Origin: Flavobacterium sp. AED
GTDB taxonomy: Bacteria > Bacteroidota > Bacteroidia > Flavobacteriales > Flavobacteriaceae
DNA length: 64,000 nucleotides
Assembly (NCBI RefSeq): GCF_000812945.1
Contig: NZ_JSYM01000001.1
Span: 1,240,001-1,304,000 of the forward strand
Reading direction: 5' to 3'
The first letter of the stretch is position 1. Every line of letters starts with the position of its first letter. Under the pieces are notes generated by a model that saw nothing but the letters and a program-made list of their open reading frames with translations, was not told the DNA's origin and made no database searches. Below, one piece after another: positions 42,951-51,461 of the stretch. The position numbers and the translations under genes are program-made.

Positions 42951-43418
42951 TCACCAGCTTTTATAAGGATTATTGCTTAAATAAGAATTATAATAATGCT
43001 TGTCATTTGTCACTTCATTGCTTAGCCAATTTGGTTTTTCGAAAGTTTCATTTTCAGAGCCAAGTTCAATTTCAGCAATGATTAATCCGTCGTTTTGGCC
43101 ATGAAATACATCAATCTCATAAACATGGTTGCCTAATTTAACTTCAAAGCGGGTTTTATCAATCACGCCTTTTTCACATAAAAGCAACAAGTTTTTAGCT
43201 TCTTCAACTGGAATTTCCTTTTCCCACTCAAAACGAGATAAGCCAGATTCATTAGAAATTCCTTTTATGGTTAGAAATCCCTTTTTACCTTTTATGCGAA
43301 CACGAACCGTACGTTCAGGAACCGAACTTAAATAACCCTGTGCAATATGATTCTCAGTAAAAGCATCTCTTTTAAACGAATCATCTTTAACCAAAAATTT
43401 CCGTTCTATTTCAATCAT
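42951..43418 (-). CDS. CYTH domain-containing phosphohydrolase-like protein
   Basis: A 155-residue CYTH-fold protein. The signature E-x-E-x-K occurs at the N-terminus (MIEIERKFLVKDDSF). Further strand motifs with the charged tunnel residues follow: RTVRVRIKGKKGFLTIKG, RFEWEKEIPVEEAKNLL, YEIDVFHGQNDGLIIAEIEL. Bacterial members are often tripolyphosphatases or nucleotide-tail hydrolases rather than adenylate cyclases. The C-terminal helix WLSNEVTNDKHYYNSYLSNN is typical of the short NE0304-like group. It is convergent with the RlpA-like gene. Confidence 0.87.
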   Translation of the reverse strand: MIEIERKFLVKDDSFKRDAFTENHIAQGYLSSVPERTVRVRIKGKKGFLTIKGISNESGLSRFEWEKEIPVEEAKNLLLLCEKGVIDKTRFEVKLGNHVYEIDVFHGQNDGLIIAEIELGSENETFEKPNWLSNEVTNDKHYYNSYLSNNPYKSW

Positions 43419-43835
43419 AATGACTTTAGTGTTATTTAGTTTTTGGAGTTATTTCCGGTTATTTGTTTCAATTTCTCTTTCATAAAGCTTTTTTTCTATT
43501 TAAAAAAAAGGAGCTTCTTGGGTCGCTCTTTTCTTAAAAGAAAAAATAGTTTTTTTCAATCGAAGATTTCCACTGCTATCCGGACTAATTCGATTCGTCA
43601 AATATATTGAATATTTTCACTATAATTAATTTATATCCTTCAAGAAGATTTCATTATCTCTTCCTCCCAATTAATTTATTATTCTGAGTTAAGTAGAATG
43701 GTATCACCGAAGATTTAAATCAAGTTTTTAGATGACTTTAAGTTTTATAAACATTTTTACAAGCGGTTATTTTATGATTAAGTTAATGAAAGTTGGCAGG
43801 TCAATTTGTATTTTTACAAAAATTGAACTAAAATA
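43419..43835. other. Divergent intergenic region with dispersed repeat copy 3
   Basis: About 417 bases between the CYTH gene and the Gcr-like gene. It contains repeat copy 3 (43445-43588) and an AT-rich remainder with a small TTTGTA...TACAAA palindrome near 43807. No gene is apparent. Confidence 0.6.
43445..43588 (+). repeat. Dispersed hairpin repeat, copy 3 (longer, diverged)
   Basis: The left end GGAGTTATTTCC and right end GATTTCCACTGCTATCCGGA match the ends of the other three copies with several changes. The core is longer (about 85 bases) and holds its own GGAGCTTCTTGGGTCGCTC word and an AAAAGAAAAAATAG arm. It is the most diverged of the four. Confidence 0.65.
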
Positions 43836-45917
43836 ATGAAATCCCTTTTTAAAGCGAAACCAAAGAAAACTCCAGCAGAATTAATCACTAAATTTTTTGA
43901 CGAAAGTCAGTATTGGCGTTATAAAGAAGATGATTTAGAACCATTAGTGGAGTTAATTAGATTGATTCGGCCTTTGAAAACTAAAAATTTAGAAATTGTT
44001 GATTTACAGGAAATCATATCTTTTTTAAAGGAAAATTATTTACTCCGAGAACAGTTTTCAATTTATATCAAAGAAATTTTAAACGATAAAAAGTTCAATA
44101 AAATCATTTCCGATGCGGCTATTTTGCAAGATGTAGATTTTATTTTTGAAGTCAAAAAAAGAATTTTTGCTAAATTGTTACCCTATCAGCCACAAAAAAA
44201 TACATTAGAATACATCCTCAATCAAGTTTTTTATCTTGCTAATGATGCGATTTGGATTAATAAAATACCATCAAATCAATTAGAAGAATTATACGTTCTT
44301 TTAGAATTTAAGTCTATTTATGAAAGCACGGAGCCTAATTCGGTTTTATCTGAATTATTGTTTGGAATGTACTTAATTACACAGCGAATTAGCGGTCGTG
44401 CCATGGAAACGGATGTTATTAAAATGGTACCGGAATTTGATGATTATGAAAGCCCTTTCTCCGCTTTTGAAAAGGAATTGTTTCAAATTGAAGACAAAAT
44501 TAGAAATTCTGAAAGTCATTATATCAAGTCGGATGATTTATCGTATGCGCAGCTGTTGGTTTTGCATAAACAATGTGAAGAATTCGTTGATAAAGCATTT
44601 CACAACAGTTCAAAATATGGGATTTCGCTTCGGGTAAACCAGAATTTATTAAAAATTAGACAACAATTAGAACGGTTGAAATTTTTAATTCCGTTATTGA
44701 TTGTAGATGAAGAGAGTTATAAAAAAAGTAACGGTATCGCATTGGCGTTACACTTAATTAAATACAATTGCTACAAGAATAATGTTCGGAAATTTATTGG
44801 CGAAAGCACTCAATTGATTTCCTATGAAATAACGCAACATACTGCTAAAACAGGCGAACATTACATTACTGAAAACCGAAAGGAATATTTTAAAATGTTT
44901 CGAACTGCATTAGGAGGAGGATTTATTGTTGGAATAATGTGTGTCATTAAAGTCTTGCTTTCTAAAGCTGATACGAGTTTTTTTGGACATGCTTTTCTTT
45001 ACAGCATGAACTATGCTTTTGGATTTATTGTGATTTATTTGTTGGGTTTTACATTGGCTACAAAGCAACCCGCAATGACTGCTTCGGCTTTGATAAAAGC
45101 TTTGGAGGAAGGTGTGATAAAACAAGGTAGAGATGCTGAGAAATATAAAGCTTTTGCCATTCTTTTTGCACGTGTTTTTCGCTCGCAGTTTATAGCATTT
45201 GTTGGGAATGTTATTATGGCTTTTCCGGTTTCATTACTTGGTATTTGGCTTATTGATTATACTTTAGATTATAATATTGCCGCTACTAAATGGGAGTCGT
45301 TGCTCATTGATATAAGTCCAATACATTCGTTGGCTATTTTTCATGCTGCCATTGCCGGAGTATTTTTGTTTTTATCCGGAATTATTTCGGGAAGTATAGC
45401 TAATAGGGATAAACATAATCAGGTTTTTTTCCGGATAACTGAACATCCCTTGCTTAAAAGAAGTTTAGGAAAAGATAGGACGCTTAAATTAGCAAAACTG
45501 TATGAGAAAAGATGGGCGGGAATTGTTTCCAATTTTTGGTTTGGTATATTCATGGGAAGTACAGCATCTATTGGTTTGTTTTTAGGACTGAATCTGGATA
45601 TTCGACATATCACTTTTGCCAGCGGGAATTTGGCTTTAGCATTATACGGAGCAAATTATGAAGTCAGTGAGTCAATGTTATTTTGGGGTGTTTTTGGAAT
45701 TGGTATTATAGGTTTGGTTAACTTTATGGTAAGTTTTAGTTTGTCATTGGGATTGGCCTTTCGCTCAAGAGCCATTTCATTATTTGAGTTGCGATTTGTC
45801 ACGGTTTCCATTTGGAATCATTTCAAATCCCGCCCATTTAGCTTTTTCTTCCCTACAGAAAAGAAACTCAAATCAGAAGTGGTAGAAAATTATTTAAGTT
45901 CTGAAGCTAAAATATAA
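43836..45917 (+). CDS. Gcr/SpecificRecomb family membrane protein ('site-specific recombinase')
   Basis: A 693-residue protein with a soluble helical N-terminal half (about 1-360) and a C-terminal half with about seven or eight membrane helices (GGGFIVGIMCVIKVLL, YAFGFIVIYLLGFTLA, FIAFVGNVIMAFPVSLLGIW, GVFGIGIIGLVNFMVSF). This matches the family named after gonococcal Gcr and usually annotated site-specific recombinase. No Tyr- or Ser-recombinase motif is visible, and the polytopic membrane half makes that name doubtful. The conserved TKQPAMTASAL and NRDKHNQVFFRI segments may mark a functional cytoplasmic loop. dinB follows 54 bases later. Confidence 0.8.
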   Translation: MKSLFKAKPKKTPAELITKFFDESQYWRYKEDDLEPLVELIRLIRPLKTKNLEIVDLQEIISFLKENYLLREQFSIYIKEILNDKKFNKIISDAAILQDVDFIFEVKKRIFAKLLPYQPQKNTLEYILNQVFYLANDAIWINKIPSNQLEELYVLLEFKSIYESTEPNSVLSELLFGMYLITQRISGRAMETDVIKMVPEFDDYESPFSAFEKELFQIEDKIRNSESHYIKSDDLSYAQLLVLHKQCEEFVDKAFHNSSKYGISLRVNQNLLKIRQQLERLKFLIPLLIVDEESYKKSNGIALALHLIKYNCYKNNVRKFIGESTQLISYEITQHTAKTGEHYITENRKEYFKMFRTALGGGFIVGIMCVIKVLLSKADTSFFGHAFLYSMNYAFGFIVIYLLGFTLATKQPAMTASALIKALEEGVIKQGRDAEKYKAFAILFARVFRSQFIAFVGNVIMAFPVSLLGIWLIDYTLDYNIAATKWESLLIDISPIHSLAIFHAAIAGVFLFLSGIISGSIANRDKHNQVFFRITEHPLLKRSLGKDRTLKLAKLYEKRWAGIVSNFWFGIFMGSTASIGLFLGLNLDIRHITFASGNLALALYGANYEVSESMLFWGVFGIGIIGLVNFMVSFSLSLGLAFRSRAISLFELRFVTVSIWNHFKSRPFSFFFPTEKKLKSEVVENYLSSEAKI

Positions 45918-45971
45918 TCTTTAGAAAAGAAAACCATTAGAAAATAGTTCTGGATATATAAGTATTAAAAT

Positions 45972-47057
45972 ATGCAGGAGGAGTCAGTGCTAAATAGAAA
46001 AATCATACACGTTGACATGGATGCATTTTATGCTTCGGTGGAGCAAATGGACAATCCATTATTACGAGGAAAGCCTATTGCCGTAGGAGGTTCTGAAAAT
46101 CGTGGTGTGGTTGCGGCGGCGAGTTATGAAGCTAGGAAGTTTGGTGTTCGCAGTGCCATAAGTGGTGTTATGGCTAAGAAAAATTGTCCTGAACTCATTT
46201 TTGTAAGACCGCGATTTGATAGATACAAGGAGATTTCTACTAAGATCCATAAAATTTTTCATGAGTACACGGATTTGGTGGAGCCTTTGTCGCTCGATGA
46301 GGCCTATTTAGATGTAACTAATAACAAAAAAGGGAACCCTAGTGCTACTTTATTGGCACAGGAAATAAGACAGCGTATTTTCAATGAAGTAGGTTTAACG
46401 GCGTCGGCAGGGATATCGGTCAATAAGTTTGTGGCTAAAATTGCCAGTGATTATAATAAACCTAACGGACAAAAAACGGTAAACCCTGACGAAGTTATTT
46501 CATTTCTGGAAGAATTACCCATTCGCAAATTTTATGGTGTTGGAAAAGTCACCACTGAAAAAATGTACCAACTCGGAATTTTCACCGGAGTAGAATTAAA
46601 AAGTAAATCATTGGAATTTTTGGAGAAACATTTCGGGAAATCGGGGAGTTTCTATTATCATGTCGTGAGAGGGATTCATAATAGCGAAGTGAAATCAAAT
46701 CGAATTACAAAATCAGTTGCGGCAGAACACACTTTTGATGTGAATCTCTCTTCTGAAATTTACATGTTAGAACAGCTTGAAACTATTGCCGGTGCATTAG
46801 AAAGAAGATTGAAAAAATACAATGTTGCAGGAAAAACAATTACTTTAAAAATTAAATACAGCGATTTCACACAGCAAACCCGTAGCAAAACGTTGCCTTA
46901 TTTTATTTCTGATAAAGCATTGATAGTTGAAGTTGTAAAAGAACTATTGTATCAAGAGCGGATGAAAGATTCCGTACGGCTACTTGGAATTTCTTTAAGT
47001 AATTTAAATACCGAAGAGAAGAAATTTGTTGTTGTACAGTTAAAATTTGATTTTTAA
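45972..47057 (+). CDS. dinB: DNA polymerase IV (Y family)
   Basis: Error-prone translesion polymerase. The 361-residue protein has the Y-family catalytic motifs IIHVDMDAFYASVEQ and EPLSLDEAYLDVT, supplying the carboxylates. A helix-hairpin-helix region (PIRKFYGVGKVTTEKMYQLG) and a little-finger domain follow. No SOS box is seen upstream. A canonical C-terminal clamp-binding motif is not obvious (the ending is FVVVQLKFDF), which should be checked. It lies 54 bases after the Gcr-like gene and may be co-transcribed with it. Confidence 0.94.
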   Translation: MQEESVLNRKIIHVDMDAFYASVEQMDNPLLRGKPIAVGGSENRGVVAAASYEARKFGVRSAISGVMAKKNCPELIFVRPRFDRYKEISTKIHKIFHEYTDLVEPLSLDEAYLDVTNNKKGNPSATLLAQEIRQRIFNEVGLTASAGISVNKFVAKIASDYNKPNGQKTVNPDEVISFLEELPIRKFYGVGKVTTEKMYQLGIFTGVELKSKSLEFLEKHFGKSGSFYYHVVRGIHNSEVKSNRITKSVAAEHTFDVNLSSEIYMLEQLETIAGALERRLKKYNVAGKTITLKIKYSDFTQQTRSKTLPYFISDKALIVEVVKELLYQERMKDSVRLLGISLSNLNTEEKKFVVVQLKFDF

Positions 47058-47105
47058 TTAATAATGGACACGTTCAACAATGGTTAAAATCAGCTATTTG
47101 CTATT

Positions 47106-47132
47106 TTGTTTTTATAAATAAAATTACATTTG
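47106..47132 (+). promoter_or_regulatory. Promoter of the PAS-domain gene
   Basis: TTG (47106-47108), 16 bases, then TACATTTG (47125-47132), 18 bases before the ATG at 47151. The TTG inside the -7 box could be misread as a start codon. Confidence 0.5.
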
Positions 47133-47150
47133 ACTTCAAAATCAAATAGC

Positions 47151-47666
47151 ATGAGTAGTTTTGAACAATATGATGTAGCCATTGCAGAATATCACATGGG
47201 TCTAAGTGTAAAGAGACTGCCCGTTTTTTCTTGGGATTTTAATCATGAATTTATAGTAGAACTTAAAAACTCGTTTCTGGATTTAAATAAACTTAAATCA
47301 ATTGCGTTAAAAAACAAATGGACTAGTGATAATTTAGATTTAAAATCAAGGCTAACCGAGGAAGTAATAATCGTTACTGATGCTAACTTAAGTATTGTTT
47401 TTGCTTCTCATAATATGTTGAAAATGAATGGTTATGTTGAAGCAGAAGTTTTGGGTAAAAGCCCTAAAATGTTCCAAGGTCATGCTACTGATTTAACAAC
47501 TTCAAATGAGATTCGTGATGCAATTCAACTTAAACAACCTTTTGAAAAAACGGTTATGAATTATAAAAAAAATGGGGATATCTATGCGTGCTTGATAAAA
47601 GGATTTCCGGTCTTTAATTTGAAAGGAGATTTAAGTCATTATATTGCTTTTGAGAAAGCGGCATAA
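47151..47666 (+). CDS. Single PAS-domain protein
   Basis: The start is the ATG at 47151 (MSSFEQYDVAIAEYHMGLSV). The 171-residue product has a short N-terminal region (about 1-55) and one PAS domain (about 58-168: EVIIVTDANLSIVFASHNML, LGKSPKMFQGHATDL, VMNYKKNGDIYACLIKGFPV). The NCRFLQ motif of LOV photosensors is absent, with KMFQG in its place, so flavin photochemistry is unlikely. No output domain is attached. Such stand-alone PAS proteins may bind a ligand or a partner kinase. Confidence 0.85.
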   Translation: MSSFEQYDVAIAEYHMGLSVKRLPVFSWDFNHEFIVELKNSFLDLNKLKSIALKNKWTSDNLDLKSRLTEEVIIVTDANLSIVFASHNMLKMNGYVEAEVLGKSPKMFQGHATDLTTSNEIRDAIQLKQPFEKTVMNYKKNGDIYACLIKGFPVFNLKGDLSHYIAFEKAA

Positions 47667-47705
47667 AATAAGAAACCCTTTCTGATTCAGAAAGGGTTTC
47701 TTATT
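47667..47705. terminator. Bidirectional terminator after the PAS gene
   Basis: A 19-bp perfect stem (47667-47685 with 47687-47705, core AAACCCTTTCTGA) lies between convergent genes. Confidence 0.9.
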
Positions 47706-47724
47706 ATTGAATATTACAATAGAC

Positions 47725-48498
47725 TTAGTTTTTACTGTTTAGCTTAGAAAGTAATCGTAAAAATTCTATGTATAACCAAACTAGCGTTATCATTAATCCC
47801 ATAGCACCATACCATTCCATGTATTTAGGCATTTTTTGTTCGGCTCCTTTTTCGATTCTGTCAAAATCCAAAAATAGATTTAAAGCAGCAATAACTATTA
47901 CAAAAATACTGATTCCAATGCTCATCATCGAGTTGCCATAATGAACGGGCACAAAGCTGGTAAACATAGAAAACAACCAAGATATTAGGTAGTAAGTTGC
48001 AATAGCAAGTGTAGCGGCTACAACAACAGATTTGAACTGCTCTGTTACTTTTACAATTTTATATTTATACAATCCTAAACAAACTGCAAAAGTTACAAAC
48101 GTAGCTCCAACTGCCTGAATCACAATCCCGGGATACATGGCTTCAAATATTGCCGAAATCCCACCGATAAATAATCCTTCGAACAAAGCATAGCCCGGAG
48201 CCAGATACGGAGAATATTGTGGTTTGAAAGCTGAAATTACGACTAGAATAAGCCCTACAATAGCACCGCCAATTGCCGGAACCATTGGATTCATACCATT
48301 AAATGCCAGCCACCAAATTACCATTGCAGAAGCCGTAAGAAGTAAAAATAGAATTAAACTCTTATTGATTGTTCCTGACAAAGTCATTTCTTGGTTGAAA
48401 TCAATTAGAGTTGCTTGGTGAACTTCGTCTTTTCTTGAAACTGCTGTTGACGAAAAAGTTTTATTATTTAAAAATGGATTTTTCGAATTGAAACTCAT
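47725..48498 (-). CDS. Bax inhibitor-1/YccA family membrane protein
   Basis: A 257-residue inner-membrane protein with seven predicted helices after a charged N-terminal 40 residues. Family features include the start of the membrane part (SLILFLLLTASAMVIWW), GYALFEGLFIGGISAIFEAM in the middle and the C-terminal SLAFD-like LNLFLDFDRIEKGAEQKMPK with the conserved Asp residues. Relatives are Ca2+-leak channels or quality-control modulators that interact with FtsH. A minus-strand TATATTTG at 48529-48522 is a possible -7 element. Confidence 0.9.
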   Translation of the reverse strand: MSFNSKNPFLNNKTFSSTAVSRKDEVHQATLIDFNQEMTLSGTINKSLILFLLLTASAMVIWWLAFNGMNPMVPAIGGAIVGLILVVISAFKPQYSPYLAPGYALFEGLFIGGISAIFEAMYPGIVIQAVGATFVTFAVCLGLYKYKIVKVTEQFKSVVVAATLAIATYYLISWLFSMFTSFVPVHYGNSMMSIGISIFVIVIAALNLFLDFDRIEKGAEQKMPKYMEWYGAMGLMITLVWLYIEFLRLLSKLNSKN

Positions 48499-48620
48499 AA
48501 TTAGTAAGATTTTTTGTTCCTCAAATATAAATTTTATTTTATAGAAGAATGTTTAATTGTTCTTAATTTTTTTCGAATGAAAATTTAAATGTTTTTTAGG
48601 TTAAAAAAGCTAGTCCAAAA

Positions 48621-48654
48621 AAAATCCGTCTCGTTATTAAACAAGACGGATTTT
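48621..48654 (-). terminator. pyk terminator
   Basis: AAAATCCGTCT (48621-48631) and AGACGGATTTT (48644-48654) form a stem with a longer paired neck. On the minus strand a T run follows, 24 bases after the pyk stop. Confidence 0.88.
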
Positions 48655-48677
48655 ATAGTAATTCAAATAGCTTAGAT

Positions 48678-50108
48678 CTATTCTATTTCAGAAACTCTTA
48701 AGGTGTTTACCATTCCTTTATCTTTAATAGGCATTGCTGCTAAATTGATAAGGAAATCACCTTTTTGTACAAAACCTTTTTGTTTTACGATTTCGTTAAT
48801 GTCAGTTACAGTATCATCTGTGCTTACATCCTTAGAGTACATGAAAGATTTTACTCCCCATAATAAATTAAGTTGTGTAAGGATTCTTTTATTAGATGTA
48901 AAAACTAAAATATGTGCATTTGGTCTCCAAGCCGAAATTTGGAAAGCAGTATAACCACTATTAGTCAATGTACAGATAGCTTTTGCTTTGATAACATTAG
49001 CCATAGTTGCAGCATGGTGACAAATTGTTTTTGTAATAAAACGTTTTGTTTTTATCTGTGGCGTATTTTGTGGGACTTGAATAAGCGGAGAATCCTCAAC
49101 TGCTTCAATGATTTGAGTCATTTTTTGGATTACTTGAACTGGATAATTTCCAGTAGCAGTTTCTCCAGAAAGCATTACAGCATCTGCACCATCCATAACT
49201 GAGTTCGCAACGTCATTTACCTCTGCACGTGTTGGCGTAAGGCTGGTAATCATTGTTTCCATCATTTGCGTAGCAACGATAACTGGAATACGAGCTGTTT
49301 TAGCTCTGCGAATTAATTCTTTTTGAACTAAAGGTACTTCATGAGCAGGAAGTTCAACTCCTAAATCTCCACGAGCAACCATCAAGGCATCGCAATACGC
49401 AACAATTTTGTCAATATTCTCTAATGCTTCAGGCATTTCTATTTTGGCAACAATTGGAATTTTATATTCTGAATGTTGTGCAATTAATTCCTGTAAGTCT
49501 TGTAAGTCTCTTGGTGTTTTTACAAAAGATAATGCAATCCAATCTACATTTTGACCAATAGCAAAAATAGCATCAGCAATATCTTTTTCAGTCATTGCTG
49601 GAAGAGATATTTTTGTATTTGGAAGATTAACTCCTTTTTTAGATTTCAACTCACCACCTTGAATTACTCTTGCTATAACCTCTGATTTTTTATCAGTTTC
49701 AACAATTTCGAAAATAAGTTTTCCATCATCAAGCAAAATTCTTTCTCCAGGATTTACATCATTTGGAAAGTTTTGGTATTTCATGAATACTTTTTTTGCA
49801 GTTCCAAGGATATCCTCAGCAGTAGTGAATGTAATCAAGTCACCATCATGAACTACAACACCTTCTTCCATAACTCCTACACGAAGTTTAGGTCCTTGTA
49901 AATCTCCCAGGATTGCAGTAGTGTAGCCAAACTCTTCATTTAGACCACGTATGATATTGATTTTTTGTTTTACATCTTCGTAGTCAGCATGTGAAAAATT
50001 CACTCTAAACACATTTACACCTGCATCAATCATGTCTTTAATGATCTCTCTTGTACTACATGCAGGCCCAAGTGTGGCTACAATTTTAGTTTTTTTGTTT
50101 GTAAGCAT
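48678..50108 (-). CDS. pyk: Pyruvate kinase
   Basis: Final step of glycolysis, phosphoenolpyruvate plus ADP to pyruvate. It is 476 residues long. Motifs: TKIVATLGPACSTREII and VFRVNFSHADYEDV near the N-terminus, the active-site signature IPIVAKIEMPEALENIDKIV with the catalytic Lys and Glu, MVARGDLGVELPAHEVP, and ATQMMETMITSLTPTRAEV. A C-terminal allosteric domain is present. It starts five bases after the IPExxxVDY gene stop on the same strand, so the two form an operon. Confidence 0.97.
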   Translation of the reverse strand: MLTNKKTKIVATLGPACSTREIIKDMIDAGVNVFRVNFSHADYEDVKQKINIIRGLNEEFGYTTAILGDLQGPKLRVGVMEEGVVVHDGDLITFTTAEDILGTAKKVFMKYQNFPNDVNPGERILLDDGKLIFEIVETDKKSEVIARVIQGGELKSKKGVNLPNTKISLPAMTEKDIADAIFAIGQNVDWIALSFVKTPRDLQDLQELIAQHSEYKIPIVAKIEMPEALENIDKIVAYCDALMVARGDLGVELPAHEVPLVQKELIRRAKTARIPVIVATQMMETMITSLTPTRAEVNDVANSVMDGADAVMLSGETATGNYPVQVIQKMTQIIEAVEDSPLIQVPQNTPQIKTKRFITKTICHHAATMANVIKAKAICTLTNSGYTAFQISAWRPNAHILVFTSNKRILTQLNLLWGVKSFMYSKDVSTDDTVTDINEIVKQKGFVQKGDFLINLAAMPIKDKGMVNTLRVSEIE

Positions 50109-50113
50109 TGGTA

Positions 50114-50602
50114 TTAAAAAATTAAATTGTTTTTTGATTTGATTTGATTTGTATCTACGGTATAAAGTGTAGATATGCTATCGATTTTGTTTAATATAGT
50201 CTGTATTGTTGATACGCTCGTTGTATCTTCAATATTCTCTATTTTTAAGAAATAATCTACTTTTTTAAACTCAGGAAGTAAAAAGACTTTTGTTGAGACT
50301 TCCATTGTAACATTTGAAAATAAATTTTGGCTAATTCCCTTTTTTTGTTGAACTACCTCATTTTTATTTTGAATCAAATTCCAAGTGATTGCTTTTTCAT
50401 TATCATAATAATAGAATCTTGAAAAATTTGTTTCCCCTTCTTCTATATTAATCTGAATTTCATTCTTGCTTTTACTTAAATTTATTGGCAATAATTGATT
50501 AATAAAAAAAGCCAATCTATAGTCTTCTAATGAAGTATGTATAGCAATTAAATAGTAATCTATTTCGTCAAATTCTCCAAGATCTAGTTTATGAATAGCC
50601 AT
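50114..50602 (-). CDS. IPExxxVDY family protein
   Basis: A 162-residue protein with the name-giving motif near the C-terminus (LLPEFKKVDYFLKI, with Leu in place of Ile). The N-terminus (KLDLGEFDEIDYYLIAIHTS) is also characteristic. No catalytic motif or signal peptide is present. The family is restricted to Bacteroidota and in my experience lies between rnc and pyk, as here. It is co-transcribed with pyk (five-base gap). The function is unknown; a regulatory or assembly role for pyruvate kinase is only a guess from linkage. Confidence 0.88.
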   Translation of the reverse strand: MAIHKLDLGEFDEIDYYLIAIHTSLEDYRLAFFINQLLPINLSKSKNEIQINIEEGETNFSRFYYYDNEKAITWNLIQNKNEVVQQKKGISQNLFSNVTMEVSTKVFLLPEFKKVDYFLKIENIEDTTSVSTIQTILNKIDSISTLYTVDTNQIKSKNNLIF

Positions 50603-50683
50603 TTCATGAAAAAATAAGTTGTAAATATAGTATTTCTATCGAAGTTCTAACCTATCTAAATAGGATGTTTTTGTTAAATTATC

Positions 50684-50695
50684 AACGAAAACGTT
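50684..50695. promoter_or_regulatory. AACGAAAACGTT element between rnc and IPExxxVDY
   Basis: The 12-base word AACGAAAACGTT is identical to the word at 15090-15101 in the gdhA promoter. It lies in the spacer upstream of the IPExxxVDY-pyk operon, whose start is at 50602. Two sites of one regulator controlling gdhA and pyk would make metabolic sense. Confidence 0.4.
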
Positions 50696-50715
50696 ATAGG
50701 TTTAAGAAAATGATG

Positions 50716-51456
50716 TTATTTTCTCTCCATTTTTTCTTGAAATGCAAAATAAGCACGTTGGGATGCTTTTTCTTCCGCCTTCTTTTTAGAAGTTGCTCTT
50801 GCTTTTGCAATTACTTTATCATCGATGCTGAGTTTAACTCCAAACAAGCGTTGTCCATCTATTGCATTGTCCTCAAAAATATCATAATGAAATATTTTTT
50901 TCTCTTTTTGACACCATTCTATGATTAAGCTTTTATAGCTAATTACCTTTCCTTCCAGTCGAGCAATATCTACATAGGGAACAATAACTCTTTTCTGGAT
51001 GAATTTTTCGCAATAGACATATCCTCTATCTAAATAGATTGCTCCAACAAGCGATTCAAAGATATTACCATGTATGTTTTCGCCAAAATGTTGTAATGGC
51101 ACTTTACTTTCTATATACTGAACCAGATTTAAATCCTTTCCTAATTCGTTCAAATGTTCTCTGCTTACGATTTTTGAACGCATTTTTGTCAAATATCCTT
51201 CGTCACCAGCAGGAGCTTTATTAAATAAATGGGCTGCAATTACTGAGCTTAACATAGCGTCACCTAAAAATTCCAATCGTTCGTAATTTATTGGGTTTCC
51301 CAGAACATCCAATCGATTAGAGGAACGGTGTGTGAATGCTTTTTTATAGTAATCTAAATTATCAGGGGCAAATCCTAAAATTTTCTGAATAGAATCAAAA
51401 AAAATCCCGTCTTCTAGAGAACGGGATTTCGAAAATATTTTTCTAATTATACGCAT
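50716..51456 (-). CDS. rnc: Ribonuclease III
   Basis: Cleaves double-stranded RNA in rRNA maturation and mRNA turnover. The start is placed at the ATG at 51456 (MRIIRKIFSKSRSLEDGIFF), six bases after the fabF stop; a longer reading would run into fabF. The 246-residue protein has the catalytic signature YERLEFLGDAMLSSVIA and a C-terminal double-stranded RNA-binding domain (SYKSLIIEWCQKEKK ... RATSKKKAEEKASQRAYFAF). Codons about 9-19 encode a perfect nine-bp hairpin plus a T8 tract (51402-51429), which looks like an intrinsic terminator inside the gene. Confidence 0.94.
   Translation of the reverse strand: MRIIRKIFSKSRSLEDGIFFDSIQKILGFAPDNLDYYKKAFTHRSSNRLDVLGNPINYERLEFLGDAMLSSVIAAHLFNKAPAGDEGYLTKMRSKIVSREHLNELGKDLNLVQYIESKVPLQHFGENIHGNIFESLVGAIYLDRGYVYCEKFIQKRVIVPYVDIARLEGKVISYKSLIIEWCQKEKKIFHYDIFEDNAIDGQRLFGVKLSIDDKVIAKARATSKKKAEEKASQRAYFAFQEKMERK
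51402..51429 (-). terminator. Terminator-like hairpin inside the rnc 5' coding region
   Basis: On the minus strand AAATCCCGT and ACGGGATTT pair perfectly around a ten-base loop and run into eight Ts. The structure lies within rnc codons 9-19, about 33 bases downstream of the fabF stop codon. It could end most acpP-fabF transcripts, with rnc expressed by read-through. Confidence 0.6.
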
Positions 51457-51461
51457 ATAAT

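Noticed and set aside
43836..45917. Recombinase marking a mobile island
   Set aside because: No integrase-type catalytic residues, attachment sites or foreign base composition are visible around it, and the flanking genes are ordinary.
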